NCBI GenBank assembly: GCA_003168255.1
Contig: PMSU01000022.1
Coordinates: forward strand, 1-64,000
Reading direction: 5' to 3'
DNA length: 64,000 nucleotides
Source of the DNA: Actinomycetota bacterium
GTDB taxonomy: Bacteria > Actinomycetota > Actinomycetes > Streptosporangiales > Streptosporangiaceae
The position numbers were made by a program, and so were the translations under genes. Shown piece after piece: positions 24,050-32,378 of this stretch; positions within the stretch are counted from its first letter, which is position 1; every line of letters starts with the position of its first letter. A model generated the notes under the pieces. It had not been told where the DNA came from and did no database searches. It was given only the letters and a program-made list of their open reading frames with translations.

Positions 24050-26107
24050 CTACATCTTCGCGGGCAAACTTTCCGATAACGCGATGGTTGGCCCATCGTG
24101 CGGGGCCGCGGCCGGAGGTGTCTTCGGGATAGGGCCAGTGTCCGCATCGGACTCAGCGTCCGTGCCGTGCTCAGCGTCCGTGCTGTGATTAGGGCCCGGG
24201 GCGAACTCCGGAGGCGTGTCCGCGCGGGAAGCCGGAAGGGAAGCCCATCCCGGATCGGTGTCCGTGTCGAAATCCGGCGGTGCCTCCGGGCCGGAAGTGG
24301 CTCGTGCGGCTGAAGCCGCCTGCGGGTCTGAGGGTGCCTGCGAGGCTGAGATCACCTGTGCAGCTGAGGGTGCCTGCGGGGCTGAAGCCGCCTGTGGGGC
24401 TGGGGTTTCCTGCGGGGCTGAGGTTTCCTGCGGGGCTGCGGTCGCCTGTGGGTCGGGGACGGTTTGCGAGGCGAGGGGCGCGTCCGTGGCTCGCACCGTT
24501 TCCTGGGGTGGGTACACGTGGGCGGCCAGATCGGCAGGGCCAGCAGGACCGGTAAGGGCGAGTTGCGGAGGCCGGCGCACGAACGCGAGCCCGGCGGCCA
24601 GGCAGGCCACCGGTACGGCGGAGATGGCATACCGGTAGAGGTACTCGTGCAGCGCCGGCGCGACCACGATGATGATTACCGCGAAGGACCAGGGCAGCGC
24701 CACGATCGTCCAGGGAATCAGCCCAGCCTCCGGTCGGCGGCGGCGCCACCAGCTCCGCACGACTCCCACCAGGCCCGCCGTGATCACCAGGAAGTAGGCG
24801 AATCCGGGGAAGTACACCGGCAGTTGGTAGAAGAGAAGCAGATACGCATACGGCTGCACCGGATGCGTGTTGCTGCTGGTGTGCGCGTATCTCTGCAGGT
24901 CGCGGATGTAGTTCGGGGGCAGTGTCGCCAGGTCGGGCTTGGTGGTGAAGTCAAGCGCCAGGATGCTCTGCGGGCGGTCCGTCGCCAGGAACGTGAGCAT
25001 CACGTCTCGCCCGGTCACCCGCAGGTAGTCGAGCGGCTGAGCCTTGATCGCATCGATGGCGAACCGCATGGCGAGCTTGTTGTTGTACGCGTTGATGCCC
25101 GGATGAGCGTCATGCCGCCACCAGGCGCCGGACGCCCATAGGTAGTCGGCCGGGCTGCGCGCGTCCAGCACCGCGCCCACCGACCACGGCGGCGCCTGCG
25201 CCGGCCCATGATGCGGCTGGGCGTCCGGGCAGAGCGGAGCCAGATCAGGTGGTGGCTTGATTACCGCGCAGTTGGCGAACGACATCGTGCGCGACCAGAG
25301 GAACATGCCCGAGCTGTTGGTGATGTCGAACTGCCCGTAGTCCGAGTGGAACAGGCCCACGTAGCCGAGCAGCGGGATGGCGAAGGCAACAAGGCCGGCC
25401 ACGAACGCCCGCCAGCCCACCCGCCTGAACAGCATGAAGGCCAGAATCGCGACGATGACCGGGCCACCGTTCCCGCGCAGGATGGACGCGTAGGCCACCA
25501 GCAGGCCGGCCACCGCGCACTGCCAGATCACGGGCACCCGCTCGGTCAGCAGGATCGCGACGGCAATGATGATCGCCAGCCCGAACAGCGTGTCCGGCAG
25601 GATGGACGATTCGAGCCAGATCTGGCGCGGGTCGAACAGTGTCGGCACGGTAGCTAGCGACGCGCCCCACCCGGGCAGGCCCTTCGACCGCAGCAAGCCG
25701 TAGACGATCACCGCGACCGCGATTCCCATCAGGTGCTGCAGCGTGGTGACCACCAGCAGGCTGTGGAACGGCTCGAGCACGCGGAGCAGGATCGAGTATC
25801 CGGCGGGTCGTATCATGCCCGGCGGCGACAGATGCACGCCCTCCTGCATGTAGGAGAACGAATCCGGGATCAGCTCAGCCGGCCTGAATGCCAGCGCCGC
25901 GAGCACCCGCGGCACGATGGCCAGCATCACCAGCAGCGTGAACAGCCGGTGCTTGCGCCATAGCCCGGCCGGAGTGAGGTTCGCCGCTGCTCCCCGCCCA
26001 AGTCGCCGCAGGGGCTCGGGGTCCCAGCTGAGCCCCCGAAGCCCGCCGCGCCGCGCCGCAGCGGGCGCAGGTTCATCGCGACGCTTGCTGACCTTCACAC
26101 CGGCCAC
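24050..26107 (-). CDS. polytopic membrane glycosyltransferase-like (GT-C) protein
   Basis: A 685-residue membrane protein with about ten hydrophobic helices in residues 50-490 and an early luminal loop (FRPAELIPDSFSYMQEGVHL) where GT-C enzymes carry their acidic catalytic pair. It resembles dolichol/polyprenol-phosphate-mannose-type transferases without a specific assignment. The C-terminal 170 residues are a low-complexity cytoplasmic or exterior tail with about nine six-residue repeats of the form APQETS/APQAAS. The start is the GTG at 26107, with gaggag six bases upstream; the open frame continues to 26221 without support. It is divergent from birA, 129 bp away. Confidence 0.65.
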   Translation of the reverse strand: MAGVKVSKRRDEPAPAAARRGGLRGLSWDPEPLRRLGRGAAANLTPAGLWRKHRLFTLLVMLAIVPRVLAALAFRPAELIPDSFSYMQEGVHLSPPGMIRPAGYSILLRVLEPFHSLLVVTTLQHLMGIAVAVIVYGLLRSKGLPGWGASLATVPTLFDPRQIWLESSILPDTLFGLAIIIAVAILLTERVPVIWQCAVAGLLVAYASILRGNGGPVIVAILAFMLFRRVGWRAFVAGLVAFAIPLLGYVGLFHSDYGQFDITNSSGMFLWSRTMSFANCAVIKPPPDLAPLCPDAQPHHGPAQAPPWSVGAVLDARSPADYLWASGAWWRHDAHPGINAYNNKLAMRFAIDAIKAQPLDYLRVTGRDVMLTFLATDRPQSILALDFTTKPDLATLPPNYIRDLQRYAHTSSNTHPVQPYAYLLLFYQLPVYFPGFAYFLVITAGLVGVVRSWWRRRRPEAGLIPWTIVALPWSFAVIIIVVAPALHEYLYRYAISAVPVACLAAGLAFVRRPPQLALTGPAGPADLAAHVYPPQETVRATDAPLASQTVPDPQATAAPQETSAPQETPAPQAASAPQAPSAAQVISASQAPSDPQAASAARATSGPEAPPDFDTDTDPGWASLPASRADTPPEFAPGPNHSTDAEHGTDAESDADTGPIPKTPPAAAPHDGPTIALSESLPAKM
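24290..24460. repeat. 18-bp repeats encoding APQxxS hexapeptides
   Basis: Units such as gtttcctgcggggctgag recur about nine times with drift, encoding SAPQET, PAPQAA, SAPQAP and relatives in the C-terminal tail of the membrane glycosyltransferase-like protein. All changes keep the reading frame. Confidence 0.65.
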
Positions 26108-26236
26108 GGGCTTCTCCTCGATGCGGGTATGCCTGGCACGGATGCGTGCGCCCGGGCCCGCCGATTCCCTGGGCTGCACCGCCGTCTTATGCCACCGGCC
26201 GTCGCACAGGCTACAGCACACGACAATATTCGTGGG

Positions 26237-27058
26237 ATGAACACAGAACGCACCGACCCGGAACGTGCGCCGCTGAGCGCGGCAGCGCTATCAGGATCCC
26301 TCATTGCTCCGGGCAGCAGCTTCTGGCGCGAGATCGCGGTGACCGGGCTGACCGGCTCGACCAACGCCGACCTGCTGGCGCAGGCCGCCGGCCGGGCACC
26401 GGAGGGCAGCGTGCTCGTGGCGGAGGCGCAGACCGCGGGACGGGGGCGGATGGGCCGGACGTGGCTGAGCCCGCCGGGGGCCGCGCTGATGTTCTCCGTG
26501 CTGCTGCGCCCCGATGCGGTCCGGCCGGCCAGGCGCGGCTGGATACCGCTGCTGGCCGGCGTCGCCATCGCGTCCGCGATCCGCTCCCTGACTGGCCTGG
26601 ACGCGCGCCTCAAATGGCCGAACGACGTGCTCGTCGGGGACGCGAAGCTTGCCGGGATCCTGGCCGAGCAATCGGCGGACGCGATCGTGGTCGGCGTGGG
26701 GATCAACGTCTCCACTAGGCAGGCCGAGCTGCCCGTCGAGACGGCCACGTCCCTGGCGATCGAGGGAGCGTCGTGCACCGACCGGCAACTGCTGCTCTGC
26801 GGGGTGCTCGGCGAAATCGAGCGGCTCTACCTCGCCTGGTCGGGCACCGCAAGCCCCGGGGATCCCGATGCCAGCGGGCTGCGCGACGCGTACCGGCGCC
26901 GCTGCGCCACCCTGGGCAGGCAGGTGCGGGTGGAGTTCCCCGGCGGTGACATGGTCCGCGGGACGGCACTGGACGTCGATGCGGATGGGCGGCTGCTGCT
27001 GCGCTCGGCGGATGGAGCGCTCGCCGTGAGCGCCGGCGATGTGGTGCACCTGCGCTGA
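26237..27058 (+). CDS. birA: biotin-[acetyl-CoA-carboxylase] ligase
   Basis: A 273-residue biotin protein ligase. The class signature is clear: TGSTNADLLAQA, then the nucleotide/biotin loop AGRGRMGRTWLSPPG, the LKWPNDVLVGDAKLAGILAE strand and VVGVGINVS. The C-terminal SH3-like cap (RVEFPGGDMVRGTALDVDADG) completes the enzyme. It lacks the N-terminal DNA-binding domain of the E. coli type, as expected in actinobacteria, so it should not be a repressor. It attaches biotin to the Lys of the carboxylase alpha chain at 12473-14224. The ATG at 26237 has a CAATAT box eight bases upstream, so the message may be leaderless. Confidence 0.95.
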   Translation: MNTERTDPERAPLSAAALSGSLIAPGSSFWREIAVTGLTGSTNADLLAQAAGRAPEGSVLVAEAQTAGRGRMGRTWLSPPGAALMFSVLLRPDAVRPARRGWIPLLAGVAIASAIRSLTGLDARLKWPNDVLVGDAKLAGILAEQSADAIVVGVGINVSTRQAELPVETATSLAIEGASCTDRQLLLCGVLGEIERLYLAWSGTASPGDPDASGLRDAYRRRCATLGRQVRVEFPGGDMVRGTALDVDADGRLLLRSADGALAVSAGDVVHLR

Positions 27059-27092
27059 GCGCCGGAATGCCGCGTGGGCGATGATGAATGCC

Positions 27093-27728
27093 ATGGCGTT
27101 GCGTGACTATGTGGCCTGGCACGACGAGTACGACCAGCTTGGCTCGCCGCTGTATCTGCGCCTCCTGGTCGTACAGGACCTGATCGGCTCGGCGCTTGAC
27201 GATCTGCCGCCGGGCCAGGTCCGGGTCATCAGCATGTGCGCCGGCCAGGGCCGGGACCTGATCGGCGTGGCCAGGCGGCACCGGCGCGGCGGCGACCTCA
27301 CCGGGCTGCTCGTGGAGGCCGATCCGCGCAACGTGACCGCCGCCGGGACCGCCATCGCGCAGGCCGGCCTCGACGGCCTCACCGTCGAGCAGGGCGACGC
27401 AGGCCGTTCCGGCAGCTACGCAGGCGCCGTACCCGCCGATCTCGTCGTCGCCTGCGGCATCTTCGGCAACGTCAGCGACGAGGACATCCGCCGGACGATC
27501 ACATTCATCCCCTCGCTCTGCGCCCCGGGCGCCTGGGTCATCTGGACAAGGAACCCTCGCCACGACGGGATAGTCCCGGCCATCCAGGACTGGTTCGAAG
27601 AGGCTGGATTCCGGCCGCATGCGCTCGTCGTGCCGGAAGGGAACCTGTTCGGCGTCGGTGCCGCCCAGCTGACTGTGCCACCGCAGCCTTTCCGGCCCGG
27701 GACAGAGCTCTTCAACTTCCTTTGGTGA
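27093..27728 (+). CDS. class I SAM-dependent methyltransferase
   Basis: A 211-residue Rossmann-fold methyltransferase. The SAM-binding motif I is VISMCAGQGRDLIGV, motif II carries the acidic LVEADPRN, and motif IV-like ADLVVACGIFGNVSDEDI follows. A short N-terminal helix (LRDYVAWHDEYDQLGSPLY) resembles small-molecule methyltransferases of actinomycetes. The substrate is unknown. ATGs at 27081, 27084 and 27093 are available; homology starts at the last. It lies 34 bp after birA on the same strand and 29 bp before the PH-domain gene. Confidence 0.8.
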   Translation: MALRDYVAWHDEYDQLGSPLYLRLLVVQDLIGSALDDLPPGQVRVISMCAGQGRDLIGVARRHRRGGDLTGLLVEADPRNVTAAGTAIAQAGLDGLTVEQGDAGRSGSYAGAVPADLVVACGIFGNVSDEDIRRTITFIPSLCAPGAWVIWTRNPRHDGIVPAIQDWFEEAGFRPHALVVPEGNLFGVGAAQLTVPPQPFRPGTELFNFLW

Positions 27729-27757
27729 CCGCCCCGTTACGTGTAACGATGTGCCCC

Positions 27758-28270
27758 ATGCCTAATTACGGACCCTTGGCGGAGGACGAGCGGAGCGTGC
27801 TCCTTGTGCGCCCGCACTGGAAGACGATCCTCCGCCCGCTGTTCCTCCTCGTGATCACGGTCGCCGCGGCGCTGGCCCTCATCGTCGTGATCCCCTCGGG
27901 ATCCGCGGCCAAGGTGGAACGGCTGGCCGTCGGGATCGTCGCGATCGTCATCCTGCTGGCCTGGGTCTTGGCCCCGATACTGCGCTGGCGGATGACCACC
28001 TACGAGCTGACCTCTCGCCGGCTCCGGCTGCGCGATGGGGTGCTGTCCCGTAAAGGCCGGGACTTCCCGTTGCTGAGGATCAGTGACGTCTCGTTCTCGC
28101 ACGGGCCGATCGACCGGCTGCTTGGCTGCGGCAGGCTGGTGGTGGAGTCCGCCGGCGAGCACGGGCAGCTGGTGCTAACCGAGATACCGAAAGTCGAGCA
28201 GGTCCAGGCCACGCTGTTCCAGCTGGTCGAGGACGAGCAGCAGCGGCTGTCGGGCGACGAGCGCAGATGA
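27758..28270 (+). CDS. PH-domain (bPH2) membrane protein
   Basis: A 170-residue protein with two adjacent membrane helices (about residues 24-75: LFLLVITVAAALALIVVI and LAVGIVAIVILLAWVLA) followed by a YdbS/YdbT-type bacterial PH domain (WRMTTYELTSRRLRLRDGVL, then FPLLRISDVSFSHGPIDRLLG). From memory, the same gene type follows birA in mycobacteria (Rv3278c), supporting conserved synteny with the purK/purE genes here. The function is unknown; membrane-surface scaffolding is the usual suggestion. The ATG at 27758 is the family start. Confidence 0.85.
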   Translation: MPNYGPLAEDERSVLLVRPHWKTILRPLFLLVITVAAALALIVVIPSGSAAKVERLAVGIVAIVILLAWVLAPILRWRMTTYELTSRRLRLRDGVLSRKGRDFPLLRISDVSFSHGPIDRLLGCGRLVVESAGEHGQLVLTEIPKVEQVQATLFQLVEDEQQRLSGDERR

Positions 28271-28272
28271 GC

Positions 28273-28330
28273 CCAGCCAGCCAGGCAGCCCAGCCAGGCA
28301 GCCCAGCCAGGCAGCCAGCCCAGGCAGGCC
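28273..28330. repeat. CCAGGCAGC-type tandem repeat after PH-domain gene
   Basis: About six imperfect copies of an 8-12 bp unit (CCAGCCAGGCAG) fill the gap between the PH-domain gene and the enoyl-CoA hydratase gene. No start or stop lies inside it. It appears to be simple slippage sequence. Confidence 0.7.
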
Positions 28331-28383
28331 GCCGGGGGACAGCCACGCAGACCTTGCGCCATGGCCGGGACTAGCCTGCGGTT

Positions 28384-29208
28384 ATGGATGGGGTGAGCCT
28401 GCGGCGGGACGAGGACACCGCGCCCGCGCCCGCGGTCGCGGTCGCGCCCGCGGTCGCTGAGATCGTGCTGGACCGGCCGTCGGCGCTGAACGCGCTGGAC
28501 ACAGCGATGGCCCGAAAGCTGGCCGCCGCGTGCGCCGAGATAGCCGCCGATACCACCATCAGGGCGATCGTGCTCAGCGCGGCTGGCGAGCGCGCATTCT
28601 GCGTCGGTGCCGACCTCAAGGAGCGGGGCGCGATGACCGACGCCGACTTTCTCCGCCAGCGACCCGTCTTCCGCCAGGCGTTCGGCGGGGTGCTCGGCCT
28701 GCCCCAGCCCATCGTGGCCGCGGTGCACGGCTACGCCCTCGGCGGCTGCTGTGAGCTCGCGCTGAGCTGCGACCTGATCGTCGCCGACGAGACGGCCGTG
28801 TTCGGACTGCCAGAGACCACGGTCGGCCTGGTGCCGGGCGGCGGCGGCACGCAGCTTGCCCTGCGCAGGCTCGGCCCCGGCCGCGCCGCTGACATGGTCC
28901 TCACCGGGCGCAAGATCGACGCCGCCGAGGCGTACCGGATCGGCCTGGCCGACCGCCTGGTACCGGCCAACACCGCGCGCCAGGACGCATTCCACATCGC
29001 CAGCCTGATCGCGACGAATTCGCCTGTCGCCGTTAGGGCTGCAAAACAAGCAATCAGGCACGGCGGCGGAGCGGCGCTCGCGGTGGGGCTGGAGATCGAG
29101 GATGCCGCCTGGCGGACTGCCGCGTTCTCGGCGGATAGAAGCGTTCAACGAGAAGCGGGAGCCACGATGGCCCGGCGAGTAGCGACTACAGGAGGCAACC
29201 CCCGGTGA
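28384..29208 (+). CDS. enoyl-CoA hydratase/isomerase family protein
   Basis: A 274-residue crotonase-fold enzyme. The oxyanion-hole motifs AFCVGADLKE and GYALGGCCELALSCDLIVA are intact, and catalytic glutamates are present in GGCCELAL and in GLPETTVGLVPGGGGTQ. It hydrates enoyl-CoAs; because it overlaps the HMG-CoA lyase gene by four bases and precedes a carboxyltransferase, 3-methylglutaconyl-CoA hydratase of leucine breakdown is the likely role (inference). The N-terminus has an Ala/Pro/Val-rich repeat (APAPAVAVAPAVAE) before the first strand, another small expansion. Confidence 0.88.
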   Translation: MDGVSLRRDEDTAPAPAVAVAPAVAEIVLDRPSALNALDTAMARKLAAACAEIAADTTIRAIVLSAAGERAFCVGADLKERGAMTDADFLRQRPVFRQAFGGVLGLPQPIVAAVHGYALGGCCELALSCDLIVADETAVFGLPETTVGLVPGGGGTQLALRRLGPGRAADMVLTGRKIDAAEAYRIGLADRLVPANTARQDAFHIASLIATNSPVAVRAAKQAIRHGGGAALAVGLEIEDAAWRTAAFSADRSVQREAGATMARRVATTGGNPR

Positions 29209-30119
29209 GCGACCTTCCTGACCGGATATCGCTGCGTGAGGTCGGGCCGCGGGACGGCCTCCAGAACGAGGACCCGGTGCCGACCGACGCCAAGGTCGCG
29301 CTGATCGACCAGCTGTCCCAAACCGGCGTGCGGCGGATTGAGGCCGTGTCGTTCGTGCACCCCAAGGCCATACCGCAGATGGCCGACGCGGACGATGTAT
29401 GGCGGCAGATCCGCAGGGCCGCGGCGGTCAGGTACTCCGCCCTGGTGCCCAACTCCCGCGGCGCCACCCGCGCGCTCGACGCCGGATTCGCCGAGCTCGA
29501 GGCCGTCGTGTCCGCCTCCGACACGCACAACCGCAAGAACGTGAACCGGAGCACCGAGGAGTCGCTCGATGACATCGCGATCATCATCGACCAGGCGCAC
29601 CAGGCCGGCGCGACCTGCCAGGTTATCGTCTCGACCGCCTGGGGATGCCCATACGAGGGAGAGGTTCCGGTGCAGCGGACCGTCGCCGTGGCCAGCCGCG
29701 CGGTGGCCGACGGGGCGGACTCGGTGTCGTTCGGCGACACGACGGGGATGGCCACGCCGTCCCGGGTGCAGGCGCTGGTCGGCGCGTTCCGATCCCGGCA
29801 CCCGCAGACCGGTGTCAACCTGCACTTCCACAACACCCGCGGTACCGGGCTGGCGAACGTGCTGACCGCGCTCGAGCTCGGCGTGGCCGACTTCGACGCG
29901 TCGGTCGGCGGGCTCGGCGGCTGCCCGTATGCCCCGGGGGCGACCGGGAACATCGCCACCGAGGAACTCATCTACATGGTCGAGGACATGGGCGTGGCCA
30001 CGGGTATCGATCTGGCGGCGATGATCGAGGCGGCCGCGGCGGCGGAGCGGATCGTCGGCCGGACGCTGCCCTCGCAGGTACTGCGGGCAGGTCCGCGAAC
30101 CCGGACGATCGCCCCCTAG
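29205..30119 (+). CDS. mvaB: hydroxymethylglutaryl-CoA lyase
   Basis: A 304-residue TIM-barrel lyase of the HMGL-like family. The metal and substrate motif LREVGPRDGLQNE opens the protein, DTTGMATPSRVQAL lies mid-barrel, HFHNTRGTGLANVLTA supplies metal-binding histidines, and the active-site cysteine loop GLGGCPYAPGATGN is near residue 236. It cleaves HMG-CoA to acetoacetate and acetyl-CoA at the end of leucine catabolism. Translation starts at a GTG overlapping the hydratase stop (GTGA). Confidence 0.93.
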   Translation: MSDLPDRISLREVGPRDGLQNEDPVPTDAKVALIDQLSQTGVRRIEAVSFVHPKAIPQMADADDVWRQIRRAAAVRYSALVPNSRGATRALDAGFAELEAVVSASDTHNRKNVNRSTEESLDDIAIIIDQAHQAGATCQVIVSTAWGCPYEGEVPVQRTVAVASRAVADGADSVSFGDTTGMATPSRVQALVGAFRSRHPQTGVNLHFHNTRGTGLANVLTALELGVADFDASVGGLGGCPYAPGATGNIATEELIYMVEDMGVATGIDLAAMIEAAAAAERIVGRTLPSQVLRAGPRTRTIAP

Positions 30120-30132
30120 GTACTCTCGCCAC

Positions 30133-31668
30133 GTGGACGCAAATCCTGAGCTTGCCGCGCTTCGTGCCCGTATCGAGCAGGGCGGCGCCGCCCGCTACCA
30201 CGAGGCGGCTGCTGCCAAGGGCAAGCTTTTCGCCCGCGATCGGATCACGCTGCTCACCGACAAGGGCAGCTTCACCGAGGACGGGCGCTATGCCAACGCG
30301 CTCGCCCCCGGGCTGCCCGCGGACGGGGTGATCACCGGTACCGCGATGATCGGCGGCAGGCCGGCCGCACTGATGGCCAACGACTCCACGGTCAAGGCGG
30401 GTTCCTGGGGGGCGCACACCGTGGAGAAGATCATCCGGATCATCGAGAAGGCATACGCCACCGGGATTCCCATGGTCTACCTGGTGGATTCGGCGGGCGC
30501 CCGGATCACCGACCAGGTCGAGATGTTCCCCGGTCGCCGCGGCGCCGGGAAGATCTTTCACACTCAGGTCCGCGCCTCTGGCGCGATTCCGCAGGTCTGC
30601 GCCCTGTTCGGCCCGTCGGCCGCGGGCGGGGCGTATATCCCCGCGTTCTGCGACTTCCTGGCGATGGTGGACGGGAACGCCTCGATGTACCTGGGCAGCC
30701 CGCGGATGGTCGAGATGGTGGTGAAGGAGAAGACCACGCTCGAGGAAATGGGCGGCGCGAGGATGCATTGCACGGTCTCCGGCTGTGGCCATCTTCTGGC
30801 GGACTCCGAGCCAACAGCGCTCGATGCGGTACGCAGCTATCTGTCCTATCTCCCGTCCAACTGGGAGCAGCCGCCGCCGGCGGCGGCGGCCCTCGAGCCG
30901 AAGCCGGCCGAGGCCGGCGCGCTGCGCACGATGATCCCGGCCAGCGAGCGGCAGGCGTTCGACATGCGCCGCTACCTGCGCGGCATCGTGGACGAGTGGT
31001 CGCTGTTCGAGATCCACGCGCTGTGGGCGAGGGAACTGGTCGTCGGGTTCGCCCGGCTGGACGGGCAGGTCATCGGGGTGGTCGCGAACAACCCGATGTT
31101 CAAGGGCGGCGTGCTTTTCGTCGACTCCGCGGATAAGGCCACTCGTTTCATCCAGCTCTGCGACGCGTTCAACGTGCCGCTGCTCTTCCTTGCCGACGTG
31201 CCGGGCTTCATGGTCGGCACCGCGGTGGAGCGGCAGGGCATCATCAGGCACGGCGCGAAGATGATCAGCGCGGTATCCGAGGCGACCGTGCCCAAGATCT
31301 GCGTGGTGGTTCGCAAGGCCTACGGCGCGGGTCTGTACGCGATGGCCGGCCCCGGATTCGAGCCGGACGCGACGCTGGCACTGCCGACCGCGAAGATCGC
31401 CGTGATGGGCGCGGAGGCCGCGGTTAACGCCGTCCATTACAACAAGCTGGCCGAGATCGGCGACGAGGCCGAGCGCGCCGCGGAGACCGAGCGGCTGCGC
31501 AGCGAATACGACACCGATATCGACATCATCAGGCTGGCCGGCGAGCTCGTCGTGGACGACGTGGTCGAGCCCGAAGACCTGCGGTCAGAGTTGATCAGGA
31601 GGTTCGCGGCGGCCCGGGGAAAGGACAGGTCGTTCTCCAGGCGCCGGCACGGAGTGACTCCAGTCTGA
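30133..31668 (+). CDS. acyl-CoA carboxylase beta chain (methylcrotonoyl-CoA carboxylase-like)
   Basis: A 511-residue carboxyltransferase. It has the N-half motif DSAGARITDQVEMFPGR and the CoA-binding GPSAAGGAYIPAFCD, and the C-half ADVPGFMVGTAVERQGIIRHG and KAYGAGLYAMAGPGF. The GARITDQ and FEPDATLALPTA features resemble MCC-beta/AccD1 rather than PccB. It follows HMG-CoA lyase by 13 bp, consistent with leucine degradation. The usual neighbouring MCC alpha chain is absent, so it may use the alpha chain at 12473 or one elsewhere. GTG 30133 is the start. Confidence 0.88.
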   Translation: MDANPELAALRARIEQGGAARYHEAAAAKGKLFARDRITLLTDKGSFTEDGRYANALAPGLPADGVITGTAMIGGRPAALMANDSTVKAGSWGAHTVEKIIRIIEKAYATGIPMVYLVDSAGARITDQVEMFPGRRGAGKIFHTQVRASGAIPQVCALFGPSAAGGAYIPAFCDFLAMVDGNASMYLGSPRMVEMVVKEKTTLEEMGGARMHCTVSGCGHLLADSEPTALDAVRSYLSYLPSNWEQPPPAAAALEPKPAEAGALRTMIPASERQAFDMRRYLRGIVDEWSLFEIHALWARELVVGFARLDGQVIGVVANNPMFKGGVLFVDSADKATRFIQLCDAFNVPLLFLADVPGFMVGTAVERQGIIRHGAKMISAVSEATVPKICVVVRKAYGAGLYAMAGPGFEPDATLALPTAKIAVMGAEAAVNAVHYNKLAEIGDEAERAAETERLRSEYDTDIDIIRLAGELVVDDVVEPEDLRSELIRRFAAARGKDRSFSRRRHGVTPV

Positions 31669-31700
31669 CTTAACTTGCCGGGAGAAAGTACCATCTGCCC

Positions 31701-32375
31701 ATGACCAGCGTTTTGCTCGCCGAAGATGATCCTTCCATTTCCGACCCGCTAGCCCGGGCGCTGCGCCGAGAGGGCTACGACGTCGACGTGTCGGCCGACG
31801 GCCCTGACACGCTGGAGCGCGCCCTGAGCAGCGGCATCGATCTGATCGTCCTGGACCTTGGGCTGCCCGAGCTGGACGGCCTCGAGGTCTGCCGCCGGCT
31901 CCGATCCGAAGGCAAGGCGACACCCGTGCTCGTGCTCACCGCGCGGGCCGACGAGGTGGACACCGTGATCGGCCTCGACGCCGGTGCCGACGACTATGTC
32001 ACCAAGCCATTCCGGCTGGCCGAGCTGCTGGCCAGGGTCCGGGCCCTGCTGCGGCGGGGCAGCGCGGAGACCCAGCTGGTGCAGGGCGTGCGGATCGACC
32101 CGGAGGCCCGCCGCGCCTGGTCAGATGACACCGAGCTCGAGCTCACCACCAAGGAGTTCGACCTGCTCTGGGCACTGATCAGGGACGCGGGCAAGGTGGT
32201 CACCAGGGAACAGCTGATGCGGGACGTCTGGGGCGCAAAGTGGTGGGCCTCGACGAAGACCCTGGACATGCATGTCTCCTGGCTGCGCCGCAAGCTCGGC
32301 GACGATGCGCACAGTTCCAGGTACATCACCACCGTGCGCGGCGTCGGGTTCAGGTTCGAACGCGAAACTAGCTGA
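31701..32375 (+). CDS. OmpR/PhoB family response regulator
   Basis: A 224-residue two-component regulator. The receiver domain has the acidic pair ED-D (residues 8-10), phospho-acceptor Asp 52 (VLDLGLP), the TA motif (VLTARAD) and Lys about 102 (DYVTKPF). The C-terminal winged helix runs from about 130 (LTTKEFDLLWALIRDAGKVV) to the end (LRRKLGDDAHSSRYITTVRG). It is transcribed with the kinase gene three bases downstream. Signal and targets are unknown. Confidence 0.93.
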   Translation: MTSVLLAEDDPSISDPLARALRREGYDVDVSADGPDTLERALSSGIDLIVLDLGLPELDGLEVCRRLRSEGKATPVLVLTARADEVDTVIGLDAGADDYVTKPFRLAELLARVRALLRRGSAETQLVQGVRIDPEARRAWSDDTELELTTKEFDLLWALIRDAGKVVTREQLMRDVWGAKWWASTKTLDMHVSWLRRKLGDDAHSSRYITTVRGVGFRFERETS

Positions 32376-32378
32376 ACC

